In this document: positions 39,317-47,956 of the stretch, in pieces
Position numbering within the stretch: position 1 is the first letter of the stretch
Layout: each line of letters opens with the position of its first letter
Assembly (NCBI GenBank): GCA_963740555.1
Contig: CAVUES010000008.1
Span: forward strand, 62,001-126,000
Source of the DNA: Mayfieldus sp963740555
GTDB lineage: Bacteria; Actinomycetota; Thermoleophilia; Solirubrobacterales; 70-9
Length of the DNA: 64,000 nt
Reading direction: 5' to 3'
Notes under the pieces: generated by a model
The model's input: only the letters and a program-made list of their open reading frames with translations
What the model was told of the DNA's origin: nothing
Databases searched by the model: none
Position numbers and translations under genes: made by a program

Positions 39317-39763
39317 ATGAGTGACGAGCCGCTTTCTCTAGCCCTAAGGGCGCTCGACCAAAAAGAGCGCACCGTCGCCGAGATGGGAAGCTGGCTGCGG
39401 GCGCGCGGCGTCGGCTCGGAGGAGGTCGACGACGTGGTCGACCGCCTGATCTGCGACGGGGTGCTGGACGACGCGCGCTACGCGCGCCGCTACGCCGAGG
39501 ACAAGCGGCAGCTGAAGCGCTGGGGCAGCGAGCGGATACGTGCCGCCCTGCTCGACCGCGGGATCTCGATCGAGGACGCCGACGATGCGCTGGCCGACGC
39601 CGACGTCGATCGGGAGATCGAGCGTGCGGTCGAGCTGCTGCGCGACCGCGGTGCGCCGCTCGCCGACGCGCTGGAGCGGCAGCGAGCCCTGGCGTTGCTG
39701 GTTCGCCGCGGCTATGACTCCGAGGTCGCCTACGAGGCGATCCGCCGCACGCGCCGCGACTGA
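39317..39763 (+). CDS. recX: RecA regulator RecX
   Basis: 148 residues, all-helical, three tandem three-helix modules: LSLALRALDQKERTVAEMGSWLRARG, VVDRLICDGVLDDARYARRYAEDKRQLKRWGSERI and a third ending VRRGYDSEVAYEAIRR. The ARYA and LKRWG motifs are diagnostic. It modulates RecA filaments by direct binding. Conserved downstream position after recA; expressed probably by read-through past the intervening palindrome. Confidence 0.93.
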   Translation: MSDEPLSLALRALDQKERTVAEMGSWLRARGVGSEEVDDVVDRLICDGVLDDARYARRYAEDKRQLKRWGSERIRAALLDRGISIEDADDALADADVDREIERAVELLRDRGAPLADALERQRALALLVRRGYDSEVAYEAIRRTRRD

Positions 39764-39808
39764 AGCAATTGCAGCACTGCAGCGCGCCCGGCGGTAGGTT
39801 GGTATCGC

Positions 39809-41419
39809 ATGCACGGGCTGAAGCGGCAGAAGCTCGGGGGGCGGCTGAGAGGGGCGATCCTGGGATTGCTGCTCGCAGGGCTCGGCGCCCTGCTGCTGCC
39901 GGCGGGCGCGAGCGCTGCCGCGGCGACCCACTACTCGGTCACCGCTAGCTCGCCGCAGACCGCCGGCACGGCGTTCGACGTCACGGTCACTGCGCTTGAC
40001 GGCAGCAACATGACCGACATCGGCTACATGGGCACGGTGCATTTCACGAGCACCGACGGTCAGGCGGTGCTGCCGGGGGATTCGACCCTGATCAACGGCA
40101 CGCGCACCTTCTCAGTGACCCTGAAGACCGCCGGCAGCCAGACGATCACCGCCACCGACGCGGTCAGCAGCTCGATCACGGGCACGAGCGGATCGATCAC
40201 GGTCAATCCGGCCGCCGCGACCCATTTCTCGCTCTCAGCACCGGCGTCGGTGACGGCCGGGTCGCCGTTCAGCTTCACGGTCACGGCGCTGGATCAGTTC
40301 AACAACACCGACACTGGCTACGCCGGGATCGTGCGCTTTGGAAGCTCCGACGTCGCCGCGTCGCTGCCCGCCAGCACCGCCTTGATCAGCGGTGCCGGAA
40401 CGTTCAGCGCGACGCTGCGGACGGCCGGCACCCAAGTGCTAACCGCAACCGACACGGTCAGCGCGATCCACGGGACAAGCAGCGGGATCACGGTCAACCC
40501 CGCCGGCGCCTCCCACCTCGCGGTCTCCGCACCAGGTTCGGTGACCGTCGGATCGCCGTTCAGCTTCATCGTCACGGCGCTGGACCCCTTCAACAACACG
40601 GCCACTGGCTACGGGGGCACGGTCCATTTCACGAGCTCAGACGGCGCGGCCACCCTGCCGGGCAATTCCACTCTCACCAGCGGGGTCGGGACGTTCAGCG
40701 CGACGCTGCGCACCGAGGGGACCAAGACGATCACGGCGACCGACACGATCAGCCCCTCGATCACCGGGACCACCGCCGGCATCGCCGTGAGCACCGCCAC
40801 CCACTTCACCGTCACGGCGCCGAGCTCGGCCACAGCGGGAAGCCCGATCACCTTCACAGTCACGGCGCGGGATGCAAGCGGCGCCGTGGACACGGGCTAC
40901 GGAGGAACGGTGCGGTTCACCAGCTCAGATGACCAGTCGAGCTTGCCCCTGGACTCGCAGCTGACCAACGGCACCGGCACCTTCACCGCGACGCTGCGGA
41001 CTGCGGGCACCATGACGATCAATGCGATCGATCCCAACAACCCGTCGGTCTCCGGGGCGAGCGGCCCGATCGCCGTCACCCCATCCAACGACTTCAGCCT
41101 CGGCAAGCTCAAACTCAACAAGCGCAAAGGCACCGCCACGCTTACCGTCGACGTCCCGGGGCCGGGCAAGCTGACCCTGAGGGGCAAGGGAATCCGTCCG
41201 CAACGGCCGCTGACAAGGATCTCCAGCAGCGCACGCACGCGGGCAGTGGATTCCGCCGGTTCGGTGAAGCTGACTATCAGGGCCAGGGGCAAGGCGAAGA
41301 GGAAGTTGCGACGGACGGGTCGGGCGACCGTAAAGGCACGAGTTGCCTTCACGCCCACTGGGGGCTCGGCCGCCAGGCGGTCGATCGCCGTGAAGCTCAA
41401 GAAGCGGCTTCACCATTAG
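39809..41419 (+). CDS. Secreted protein with four Ig-like (Big-1-type) repeats and a basic C-terminus
   Basis: 536 residues. Signal peptide about 1-37 (basic start, then LGLLLAGLGALLLPAGASA). Four tandem repeats of 96-98 residues begin at 39923, 40217, 40508 and 40796; each has TH(Y/F) near its start, a core SPFSFTVTALD..NN(T/D)TGY.G.V.F.SSD and ends in TVNPA-like residues. The last 110 residues (about 425-536) change to a Lys/Arg-rich domain (LGKLKLNKRKGTATLTVDVPGPGKLTL) also seen in other Thermoleophilia surface proteins. No LPXTG or membrane anchor. Probably cell-surface or extracellular adhesion; function unknown. TAGGTT (39795-39800) lies eight bases before the ATG. Confidence 0.85.
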   Translation: MHGLKRQKLGGRLRGAILGLLLAGLGALLLPAGASAAAATHYSVTASSPQTAGTAFDVTVTALDGSNMTDIGYMGTVHFTSTDGQAVLPGDSTLINGTRTFSVTLKTAGSQTITATDAVSSSITGTSGSITVNPAAATHFSLSAPASVTAGSPFSFTVTALDQFNNTDTGYAGIVRFGSSDVAASLPASTALISGAGTFSATLRTAGTQVLTATDTVSAIHGTSSGITVNPAGASHLAVSAPGSVTVGSPFSFIVTALDPFNNTATGYGGTVHFTSSDGAATLPGNSTLTSGVGTFSATLRTEGTKTITATDTISPSITGTTAGIAVSTATHFTVTAPSSATAGSPITFTVTARDASGAVDTGYGGTVRFTSSDDQSSLPLDSQLTNGTGTFTATLRTAGTMTINAIDPNNPSVSGASGPIAVTPSNDFSLGKLKLNKRKGTATLTVDVPGPGKLTLRGKGIRPQRPLTRISSSARTRAVDSAGSVKLTIRARGKAKRKLRRTGRATVKARVAFTPTGGSAARRSIAVKLKKRLHH

Positions 41420-41437
41420 CTTGCCGAGCGGTCGGGG

Positions 41438-41815
41438 CTAGGGCTCGGCCTCAATTCGAGACCGAAACGATTCCGCCGACTCGACCGTGGCACCGGCGGC
41501 GCGGGCGTGATCGGCGAGCCAGCGATCCGAAGTGATCACCCGGACGCCCGTGGGGTCCGGGTCGGCGACCAGGCGGCGGACGATCTCATCGTCGGCCGAG
41601 TTGGAGCGCGGCCGTGGCGCGTGCGCCACCTCGACCACGGTCGACCGAATCGGCGGAGACGGCGGCTGCTCGAAGACGACGGTGACGTCCTCGCCGCTTG
41701 TTGCCACCCAGCGCTCCAGGCGGTCCACGAGCCGGACCATGGCCCCGTGCCGATCCCTCCACCATCCGTCCGGGCGCGTCCCGATCACGTTCATGCCGTC
41801 CACCAGCCAGCGCAT
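41438..41815 (-). CDS. NYN/PIN-fold nuclease, YacP-like
   Basis: 125 residues with NYN-domain motifs: WLVDGMNVIGTRPDGWW (first acidic residue), VTVVFEQ and the C-terminal SNSADDEIVRRL and VITSDRWLADHARAAG carrying the conserved Asp residues. YacP/Rae1-type proteins are endoribonucleases that act on rRNA or mRNA near the ribosome; that role is inferred from the fold. Starts with TACGCT six bases before the ATG on the minus strand. Divergent from rny, another ribonuclease. Confidence 0.85.
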   Translation of the reverse strand: MRWLVDGMNVIGTRPDGWWRDRHGAMVRLVDRLERWVATSGEDVTVVFEQPPSPPIRSTVVEVAHAPRPRSNSADDEIVRRLVADPDPTGVRVITSDRWLADHARAAGATVESAESFRSRIEAEP

Positions 41816-41948
41816 GGGCCGAGCGTACGCTGTCTGGCTTGTCAGCCAGGCGTTCCGGTACTACGATCATCTGAGGCGTCGCGCAACGCGTCGCCGTTGA
41901 AACTGAAACTTGGATCGGCTGCTCCGGCAGCCGCATAGAGGCGGATCG

Positions 41949-41983
41949 GGCCCCTCCGGATCCGGGGCCACGGTCCCGGAGAG
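41949..41983 (+). promoter_or_regulatory. Hairpin and Shine-Dalgarno upstream of rny
   Basis: GGCCCC (41949-41954) and GGGGCC (41964-41969) enclose TCCGGATCC, itself partly self-complementary, giving a GC-rich hairpin seven bases before the purine-rich GGAGAGGA (41976-41983) of rny. May influence rny translation. The rest of the 174-base spacer contains CTGGCT-TGTC-AGCCAG near 41834 and no clear promoter for rny. Confidence 0.45.
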
Positions 41984-41989
41984 GAAACG

Positions 41990-43444
41990 ATGGAGATCCG
42001 GTCATTGTTGCCCCCGTGGATTCGCCCGGGGCAAAAGGGCGATCACACGGTGGCCGAAGCCGTTGAGCCGGAGGAATCACCAACCGCCGGCTCGGAGGTC
42101 GCGATCGACTCCGGCGACGCCGACGAAGAGCTGCGGACCCGGCGCGCGGAGATCGCGCGCATGGAAGAGCGGGCGCTTCGCCAGATGGAATCGGTGGATA
42201 CGCAGCTGCGCGAGCTCGAGCGCCGGCACGGGGCGCTCGACGACCGCGAGCGTAACCTCGAGCATCGTGCCGGGGAGCTGAAGGCGGCAAAGCGCCAGCA
42301 TCTGCGCGAGCTGGAGCGGATAGCGGGACTGAGCGCCGCGCAGGCCCGCCAGATCCTGATCAAGGAGGTCGAGGATGAAGGCCGCCACCAAGCCGCGCTC
42401 GCCCTTCAGCGAATGGACGAGGAGACGAAGCTGGAAGCAGAGCGCCGCGCCCGGGGGATTCTCGCCATCGCCATGCAGCGCCTGGCCGCCGACCAGGCGA
42501 GTCAGACGACTACGAGGCTGGTACAGCTGCCCAGCGACGAGATGAAGGGCCGCATCATCGGTCGCGACGGGCGCAACATCCGGGCGCTGGAGAACCTCAC
42601 CGGCGTCGATTTCATCATCGACGAGACGCCGTCGGCGGTCGTGCTGTCGAGCTTCGACGGCATGCGCCGCGAAATCGCCCGCCTGACGCTGGAGAAGTTG
42701 ATCGCCGACGGCCGCATTCATCCCTCGCGCTGCGAGGAGGCGTACGAGCAGGCGTGCTCTGAGGTCGAGGACCGGGTCGTCGCCGAGGCCGAGCGAGCGA
42801 TGCTCGACGCGGGGGTGACCGGGGTTCATCCAGAGCTCGTGCGGCTGCTGGGCCGGCTGCGCTTCCGCACCAGTTACGGCCAGAACGTGCTCGATCACCT
42901 GGTCGAATGCGCGCATCTGGCCTCGCTGATGGCCGACGAGCTGGGGGCTTCGGCCGAGGTGGCACGACGAGGGGCGCTGCTGCACGACATCGGCAAAGCC
43001 GTGAGCCACGAGATGGATGGCGCCCACGCCGAGGTTGGCGCCCGCCTCGCCCGCCGTTACGAGGAGCCGGAGGCGGTCGCGCACGCGATCGAGTCCCATC
43101 ACAACGAGGTCAAGCCGCGCACCGTCGAGGCGGTGATCGTGCAGACTGCCGACGCCCTGTCCGGCGCCCGCCCTGGCGCGCGGGGGGAGTCGCTGGAGCG
43201 CTACGTCACTCGCCTGCGCGACCTCGAGGAGATCGCCCAGCGTCAAAACGGCGTGCGCAAGGTCTACGCAATGCAGGCCGGGCGCGAGATCCGGGTCATG
43301 GTCGACCCGGGTCAGGTCGACGACGACACTGCGGCGCTGATCTCGCACGAGATCGCCGCCGCGGTCGAGCGCGAGATGGAATACCCGGGACGGATCAAGA
43401 TCACGGTGATCCGGGAAAGCCGCTCGACGACCTTCGCCGAATAG
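41990..43444 (+). CDS. rny: Ribonuclease Y, without the usual N-terminal membrane anchor
   Basis: Endoribonuclease that starts mRNA decay. 484 residues: a Glu/Arg-rich coiled coil (about 50-160), KH domain (DEMKGRIIGRDGRNIRALENLTG) and HD domain (GALLHDIGKAVSHEMDG) with the C-terminal VRKVYAMQAGREIRVMV and RIKITVIRE. Typical RNase Y has a transmembrane helix in its first 25 residues; this one starts MEIRSLLPPWIRPGQKGDH and has none, so it appears cytosolic. The ATG is supported by GGAGAGGA nearby. Confidence 0.94.
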   Translation: MEIRSLLPPWIRPGQKGDHTVAEAVEPEESPTAGSEVAIDSGDADEELRTRRAEIARMEERALRQMESVDTQLRELERRHGALDDRERNLEHRAGELKAAKRQHLRELERIAGLSAAQARQILIKEVEDEGRHQAALALQRMDEETKLEAERRARGILAIAMQRLAADQASQTTTRLVQLPSDEMKGRIIGRDGRNIRALENLTGVDFIIDETPSAVVLSSFDGMRREIARLTLEKLIADGRIHPSRCEEAYEQACSEVEDRVVAEAERAMLDAGVTGVHPELVRLLGRLRFRTSYGQNVLDHLVECAHLASLMADELGASAEVARRGALLHDIGKAVSHEMDGAHAEVGARLARRYEEPEAVAHAIESHHNEVKPRTVEAVIVQTADALSGARPGARGESLERYVTRLRDLEEIAQRQNGVRKVYAMQAGREIRVMVDPGQVDDDTAALISHEIAAAVEREMEYPGRIKITVIRESRSTTFAE

Positions 43445-43474
43445 GTGCTCGGCGCTGGATAGGATCCGCGGCGC

Positions 43475-44140
43475 GTGAACGGGACCGCATTCCAAGTTCT
43501 CGGCATCCTCAACGGGACCGCCTTTTACGTGCTCGGCATCTGCCTGGCCAGCCTGGCGGTGATCGTCACCGCGCTGGGCCTGCGCAGCTCCGAGGCGTTC
43601 TCGTCGAAAGCTGCGTCGCGAGGGCTGATCCTGGTCTTCGTTGTCTTGGTCCTCGGCACGACCATCTTCGCGGTGCGCTATTCGCGCAACGAGCAGACCG
43701 ACCGGCGCGCCAGGCTTGCGGCCGAGGAGCAGCAGCAGGGTGCGACGCCGGTGCCCGGCGGGGGAGAGGTGCCGACCCCCGACGCGGCGGCGCTCGGGGG
43801 CCCCGCGGGCGCCTCTCAGCCGCCCGCCCAGGGCAAGCAACCCGCGGTCAAGGGCCCCGGCGGGACCGTCAAGCTGGCCGCCGATCCGACCCAGATCGCC
43901 TACACGACGAAGGCACTGTCCAGCAAGCCGGGCAAGGTGACGATCGACTTCACAAACCCGGCGGCGATCCAGCACGACGTGGCGATCGCAAAGGGCAGCC
44001 AGCAGCTCGCCAAGTCACCGCTGGTGGCGGGGGGAAGCACCTCGGTGAGCGTCGACCTGGCGCCCGGCAAGTACGTCTTCTATTGCACCGTTCCCGGCCA
44101 TCGCCAGGCCGGCATGCAGGGAACGCTGACGGTCAAATAG
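43475..44140 (+). CDS. Membrane-anchored cupredoxin (type I copper protein)
   Basis: 221 residues. Two hydrophobic helices near the N-terminus (about 20-40 and 50-66), a Pro/Gly/Gln-rich linker, and a C-terminal plastocyanin-like domain with the ligand set His (IQHDVAI), then Cys, His and Met in YCTVPGHRQAGMQGTL. Probably carries electrons on the outer face of the membrane. The first residues contain an 11-residue direct duplication, NGTAFQVLGIL then NGTAFYVLGIC. GTG start with TAGGAT (43460-43465) nine bases upstream. Confidence 0.87.
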   Translation: MNGTAFQVLGILNGTAFYVLGICLASLAVIVTALGLRSSEAFSSKAASRGLILVFVVLVLGTTIFAVRYSRNEQTDRRARLAAEEQQQGATPVPGGGEVPTPDAAALGGPAGASQPPAQGKQPAVKGPGGTVKLAADPTQIAYTTKALSSKPGKVTIDFTNPAAIQHDVAIAKGSQQLAKSPLVAGGSTSVSVDLAPGKYVFYCTVPGHRQAGMQGTLTVK

Positions 44141-44310
44141 CGCTTCGACCACGAAGGGCGAAAAGTGGGGTTGACCGTTGCTCGCGGCGAGATAACAATG
44201 CGCACGCAAACGCGCCCGCTTGCGAACGCAGGGCATCGCGCATCCAGGGGACACGAGAGGCGCGATGAGGGAGGGCGATAGCGGCGGCCCGATCGACAGG
44301 AGAGTTCCGC
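44141..44310 (+). promoter_or_regulatory. Promoter and long leader of the secreted protein gene
   Basis: 170 bases. TTGACC (44171-44176), 16-nt spacer, TAACAA (44193-44198) predict a start near 44206 and a leader of about 105 nt. The leader has a stem CGCAA / TTGCG (around 44204-44226) and ends in the Shine-Dalgarno AGGAG 10 bases before the ATG. A long leader contrasts with the leaderless genes around it; I could not match it to a known riboswitch. Confidence 0.55.
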
Positions 44311-44808
44311 ATGCAGCAATCGCCCATTTCAACCGTTCGGCCCGCGCGTGTACGCAGGGCCATAGCTGCCGGGACCATCCTGGCCGTCGCGATTCCGTTG
44401 ACGCTGGGGATCGGCGGCGCCTTCGCGTCCAACGTCACCCCGGGCAAGTACAGCGGCCCGGTGAGCTTCCAGGGCTTCGTCAGCACGAGTGAGCTCGTCA
44501 CCTTCAAGGCGACCAAGACGAAGGTGAAGAAGCTGCGTCTGACGCCGTTCGTCCCCAACAAGTGCGGCGGGGGAGGCCCGCCGCCCAAGCAGACCTCGAA
44601 GACGGTCAAGATCAAGAACGGCAAGTTCACCGACACGGTGAAGCAGTTCACGGACAGCGGCCAGCTCAACGCCAAAGCCAAGGTGACCGGCAAGTTCAAG
44701 GCCGGGGGCAAGGTGACCGGCAGCTTCAAGTCGAAATACCCGAGCTCACCGCAATGCAACGCGAAGTTCACCTACACGGCCACGGTCGGCGGGCACCCGG
44801 CGAGGTGA
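44311..44808 (+). CDS. Secreted protein of unknown function
   Basis: 165 residues. Signal peptide about 1-40 (RRAIAAGTILAVAIPLTLGIGGAFAS). The mature part is Lys/Thr/Gly-rich and predicted beta-sandwich: VTPGKYSGPVSFQG, LVTFKATKTKVKKLRLT, CGGGGPPPKQTSKTVKI and VTGKFKAGGKVTGSFKS, with two cysteines that could form one disulfide. Similar GxYxG/VTGxF proteins recur in Solirubrobacterales, but no function is assigned. Strong Shine-Dalgarno and its own promoter. Overall I recognise a secretion signal and a repetitive beta pattern, nothing enzymatic. Confidence 0.75.
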   Translation: MQQSPISTVRPARVRRAIAAGTILAVAIPLTLGIGGAFASNVTPGKYSGPVSFQGFVSTSELVTFKATKTKVKKLRLTPFVPNKCGGGGPPPKQTSKTVKIKNGKFTDTVKQFTDSGQLNAKAKVTGKFKAGGKVTGSFKSKYPSSPQCNAKFTYTATVGGHPAR

Positions 44809-44877
44809 GAGCCGGGCCCTCGAGGCCCACGCCCCAGTCGAGCGAAGCCCAGCATCCGCGCGCTACCCTCAGCCCCG

Positions 44878-46200
44878 ATGGGCAAGCGCTACCACGTCAC
44901 CACGTTCGGGTGCCAGATGAACGAGCACGACTCCGAGCGCATGCGGGGCATGCTGGAGTCGCTTGGCTACGACGAGGCTGAGACTCGCGCCGACGCCGAC
45001 CTGATCCTGTTCAACACCTGCTCGATCCGCGAGTCGGCCGACAACCGCTTCGTTGCCCACCTAGGCGAGGCCAAGCGGCTTAAGTCCGAGAACCCCGAGC
45101 GCGTGGTCGGCGTGGGAGGCTGCTGGGCGCAGTCGGTAAAGCACGAGGTCTTCGAGCGCTTCCCGTTCGTCGACGTCGCCTTCGGGCCGGGGCAGATCGG
45201 TCGCCTGGCGGAGTTCCTCACTTCCGACTCGCTGAGCGCGCAGGGATATTTCGAGTTCGAAGACTTCTCGGGGCATTTGCCGGCCAAGCGCGAGCGCGAC
45301 TTCCAGGCCTGGCTTCAGATCTCGCAGGGCTGCAACTGCGTCTGCTCCTACTGCATCGTGCCCTCGACCCGCGGCCGGGAGGAGAGTCGCGATCCCGACG
45401 AGCTGATCGGCGAGGTCGAGAGGCTGGCGGCCGACGGTGTCTGCGAGGTGACGCTTCTGGGTCAGAACGTCAACAGCTACGGGCGCGACCTGCCGCGCGA
45501 GAGCCGGGTCACGTTCGCCGAGCTGCTGGCGCGAGTAGACGCGGTGGACGGCATCGAGCGAATCCGCTACACGAGCCCGCACCCGAAGGACATCCGCGAG
45601 GACGTGATCGGTGCCCATGCCGAGCTGCCGGCGCTCTGCGAGCACATCCACCTGCCGCTGCAATCGGGCTCGAGCCGGGTGCTGAAGGCGATGCGGCGAA
45701 CCTACAACCGCGAGCGCTACCTGGACCGCGTCGCCCAGATCCGCGAGCGGGTGCCCGACTGCGCCATCACCACCGACATCATCGTCGGCTTCCCGGGCGA
45801 GACCGAGGACGATTTCCGCCAGACGCTCGGGGTGGTCGACGAGGTCGGCTACGACAGTGCCTTCACCTTCGTCTTCTCGCCCCGGCGCGGCACAGTGGCG
45901 GCGACGCTTGGCGAGCAGGTGACCCAGCCGGTCAAGCGCGAGCGCATGGAGCGTCTGGTCAAGCTGGTGCAGAGCCGTGCCCGCGACCGGGGGCAGCGGT
46001 TCGTCGGCCGCCGGGTAGAGGTCCTCGTCGAGGGCCCGAGCCGCACCGACCCCAGCCGCCTGCGGGGCCGCAGCCGCCACAACAAGACGGTCAACTTCGA
46101 CGGCACCGCCTCACCGGGCGAGCTGGTCGAGGTGGAGATCACGGACGCGACCTCCACCACGCTGTCGGGCACGGAAGAGATCCTCAGCCGCGTCGCATAG
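44878..46200 (+). CDS. miaB: tRNA-2-methylthio-N6-dimethylallyladenosine synthase
   Basis: Radical SAM methylthiotransferase modifying A37 of tRNAs. 440 residues: N-terminal UPF0004 domain with TFGCQMNEHDSER, FNTCSIRESADN and GVGGCWAQ supplying the auxiliary cluster cysteines; radical SAM motif GCNCVCSYCIVPSTRG; IIVGFPGETEDDF; a C-terminal TRAM domain (GRSRHNKTVNFDG). TACCCT (44864-44869) eight bases before the ATG suggests leaderless transcription. miaA, encoding the preceding step, starts at the very next base after its stop. Confidence 0.96.
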   Translation: MGKRYHVTTFGCQMNEHDSERMRGMLESLGYDEAETRADADLILFNTCSIRESADNRFVAHLGEAKRLKSENPERVVGVGGCWAQSVKHEVFERFPFVDVAFGPGQIGRLAEFLTSDSLSAQGYFEFEDFSGHLPAKRERDFQAWLQISQGCNCVCSYCIVPSTRGREESRDPDELIGEVERLAADGVCEVTLLGQNVNSYGRDLPRESRVTFAELLARVDAVDGIERIRYTSPHPKDIREDVIGAHAELPALCEHIHLPLQSGSSRVLKAMRRTYNRERYLDRVAQIRERVPDCAITTDIIVGFPGETEDDFRQTLGVVDEVGYDSAFTFVFSPRRGTVAATLGEQVTQPVKRERMERLVKLVQSRARDRGQRFVGRRVEVLVEGPSRTDPSRLRGRSRHNKTVNFDGTASPGELVEVEITDATSTTLSGTEEILSRVA

Positions 46201-47103
46201 GTGCACGTCCTCGCGATCTTCGGCCCGACCGCGGTCGGCAAGACCGGGGTCGCGGTGGCGGTCGCGGAGCTGCTGCGCGACCGCGGCGAGGACCCGGTGG
46301 CGATCTCCTGCGACGCGATTCAGGTCTATCGCGGCCTCGAGGTCCTCAGCGGCGCCGCAAGCCCCGGTGAGCGCGACCGCCTCGAGCACCGGATGCTGGG
46401 CGTGGTCACCCTCGGCGACGAGTTCAGCGCAGGCCGCTTCGCGCAGCTGGCGCACCGCTCGATCGACGAGCTGCTCGCGCAGGGGCGTCGCCCGATCGTG
46501 GTCGGGGGGACCGGTCTCTATCTCCGCGCCGCACTCAGCGATCTCGACCTTCGGCCTCCAGTTCCGGAGCAGATTCGCCGTCAGGTCGAGGAGCAGATGG
46601 CCGCCAACGGGCCCGAGGCGATGCACGCCGAGCTCGACCCGGACTTGGCGGCGACGATCCACCCCAACGATCGCAAGCGGATCGCCCGCACGCTGGAGCT
46701 CCAACGGGCGGGAATGGAGCCACCCCGGGCCCACAAGGAAGGCGGCAAGCTGTGGACGGCGGAGTTGCGCCATCCGGGGGTGCTGGTCGGCCTGACGATC
46801 GAGGGGGCGCAGCTCGCGGAGCGCATTGACGGTCGAGTCGACACGATGGTCGCCAGGGGGGCGCTGGAGGAGGTCGCCGATGCCGAGCGCGCTGGGGCGT
46901 CACGAACCGCCCGCGCCGCGATCGGCTTCGAGGAGCTGCTGGCCGGCGACGTCGAGGCGACCAAGAGCGCCCAGCGCGCCTACGCCCGCCGTCAACTCAC
47001 CTGGATGCGACGTATGGAGGGCGTGCGGACGATCGACCGCACGGGTCTCGCCGATGCCGAGGTAGCGACCCGGGTCCTCGAATTGCTCGACGCGGCGCGT
47101 TGA
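46201..47103 (+). CDS. miaA: tRNA dimethylallyltransferase
   Basis: Transfers dimethylallyl to A37 of tRNAs, supplying the MiaB substrate. 300 residues: P-loop FGPTAVGKTGVAVAV, ISCDAIQVYRGLEVLSG (a divergent form of the usual DSMQVYRG motif), VGGTGLYLRAALSDLD and IHPNDRKRIARTLEL. GTG start immediately after miaB. The actinobacterial order miaB-miaA-dapF is preserved. Ends with RRQLTWMRR and a C-terminal IDRTGLADAE. Confidence 0.94.
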   Translation: MHVLAIFGPTAVGKTGVAVAVAELLRDRGEDPVAISCDAIQVYRGLEVLSGAASPGERDRLEHRMLGVVTLGDEFSAGRFAQLAHRSIDELLAQGRRPIVVGGTGLYLRAALSDLDLRPPVPEQIRRQVEEQMAANGPEAMHAELDPDLAATIHPNDRKRIARTLELQRAGMEPPRAHKEGGKLWTAELRHPGVLVGLTIEGAQLAERIDGRVDTMVARGALEEVADAERAGASRTARAAIGFEELLAGDVEATKSAQRAYARRQLTWMRRMEGVRTIDRTGLADAEVATRVLELLDAAR

Positions 47104-47116
47104 GATACTGGCCGCG

Positions 47117-47956
47117 ATGCGCTTCGAGAAATGGCAATCGCTCGGCAACGACTACGTGATCGTCGAGGACGAGTCGCTGCCCTGGGAGCTGACAGCCGAG
47201 CGAGTGACGCGGATCTGCGACCCCCATTTCGGGATTGGCTCCGATGGAGTTCTTCTCCTTCGCCGCCTCGGGGCTGGAGACGCCGTCGCCGAGCTGCGGA
47301 TCTTCAATCCCGACGGCTCGGAGGCGGAGCTGTCGGGAAACGGTGCCCGCCAGGCGGCCCTATACCTCCACCGCCACGAATGGACCGGGGCGGAGACGTT
47401 CGCGATCGATACGGCGGCGGGAGCGGTGACGCCGACGATCACCTCGCTGCGAACCGCGACGATGGCTATCGGCCGGGCCAGCACGACGTCGGACGACTTT
47501 CCATCCGGCCCGGCCGACGGACGTGGAACCTTGAGCGCCGGTGGCCGCGATTGGGACTTCCAACATGTCTCGATCGGCAATCCGCAGTGCGCGATCGAAG
47601 TCACGGACGGGCTCGAAGAGCTGGACCTCACCGACATCGGGCCCACGATCGAGCGCCACAAGCTGTTTCCCAATCGCACCAACGTCTCGTTCTACAGAGT
47701 CGAGGACGACGGTGTCCGGGCCCGTATCTTCGAGCGCGGCGTGGGGGAGACCCTCGCCTCCGGCACAGGTGCGAGCGGCGCTGCCGTCGCCGCCCATCTG
47801 GGCGGCGCGTCGAGCCCGATCACCGTGCAGCTTGACGGCGGCGAACTCGAAGTGGAGATCTCAGCTGACCTGGACGTGCGGCTGAGCGGCTGGGCGGAGC
47901 CGGTCTGCGCGGGTGAGCTGTCCACCGATCTGATCGCCTCTCTGGAACGGACATGA
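47117..47956 (+). CDS. dapF: Diaminopimelate epimerase-like protein with both catalytic Cys replaced by Ser
   Basis: DapF converts LL- to meso-diaminopimelate for lysine and peptidoglycan, using two cysteines as acid-base pair. The 279-residue protein has the fold signatures GNDYVIVED, FNPDGSEAEL and the two active-site loops, but these read ELSGNGARQA (Ser73, where the family has Cys) and LASGTGASGAAVA (Ser215, again where Cys is expected). The codons are TCG (47333-47335) and TCC (47759-47761). Surrounding loop residues are intact and the frame is open. Either a serine-based variant, a different racemase/epimerase, or an inactive paralogue. GATACT lies seven bases before the ATG. Overlaps the GNAT gene. 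Confidence 0.9.
   Translation: MRFEKWQSLGNDYVIVEDESLPWELTAERVTRICDPHFGIGSDGVLLLRRLGAGDAVAELRIFNPDGSEAELSGNGARQAALYLHRHEWTGAETFAIDTAAGAVTPTITSLRTATMAIGRASTTSDDFPSGPADGRGTLSAGGRDWDFQHVSIGNPQCAIEVTDGLEELDLTDIGPTIERHKLFPNRTNVSFYRVEDDGVRARIFERGVGETLASGTGASGAAVAAHLGGASSPITVQLDGGELEVEISADLDVRLSGWAEPVCAGELSTDLIASLERT

Noticed and set aside
39809..41419. Tandem Ig repeats as a recent DNA-level duplication
   Set aside because: Repeat units differ in length (294, 291, 288 bases) and at many positions, so they are old domain repeats rather than a recent tandem array.
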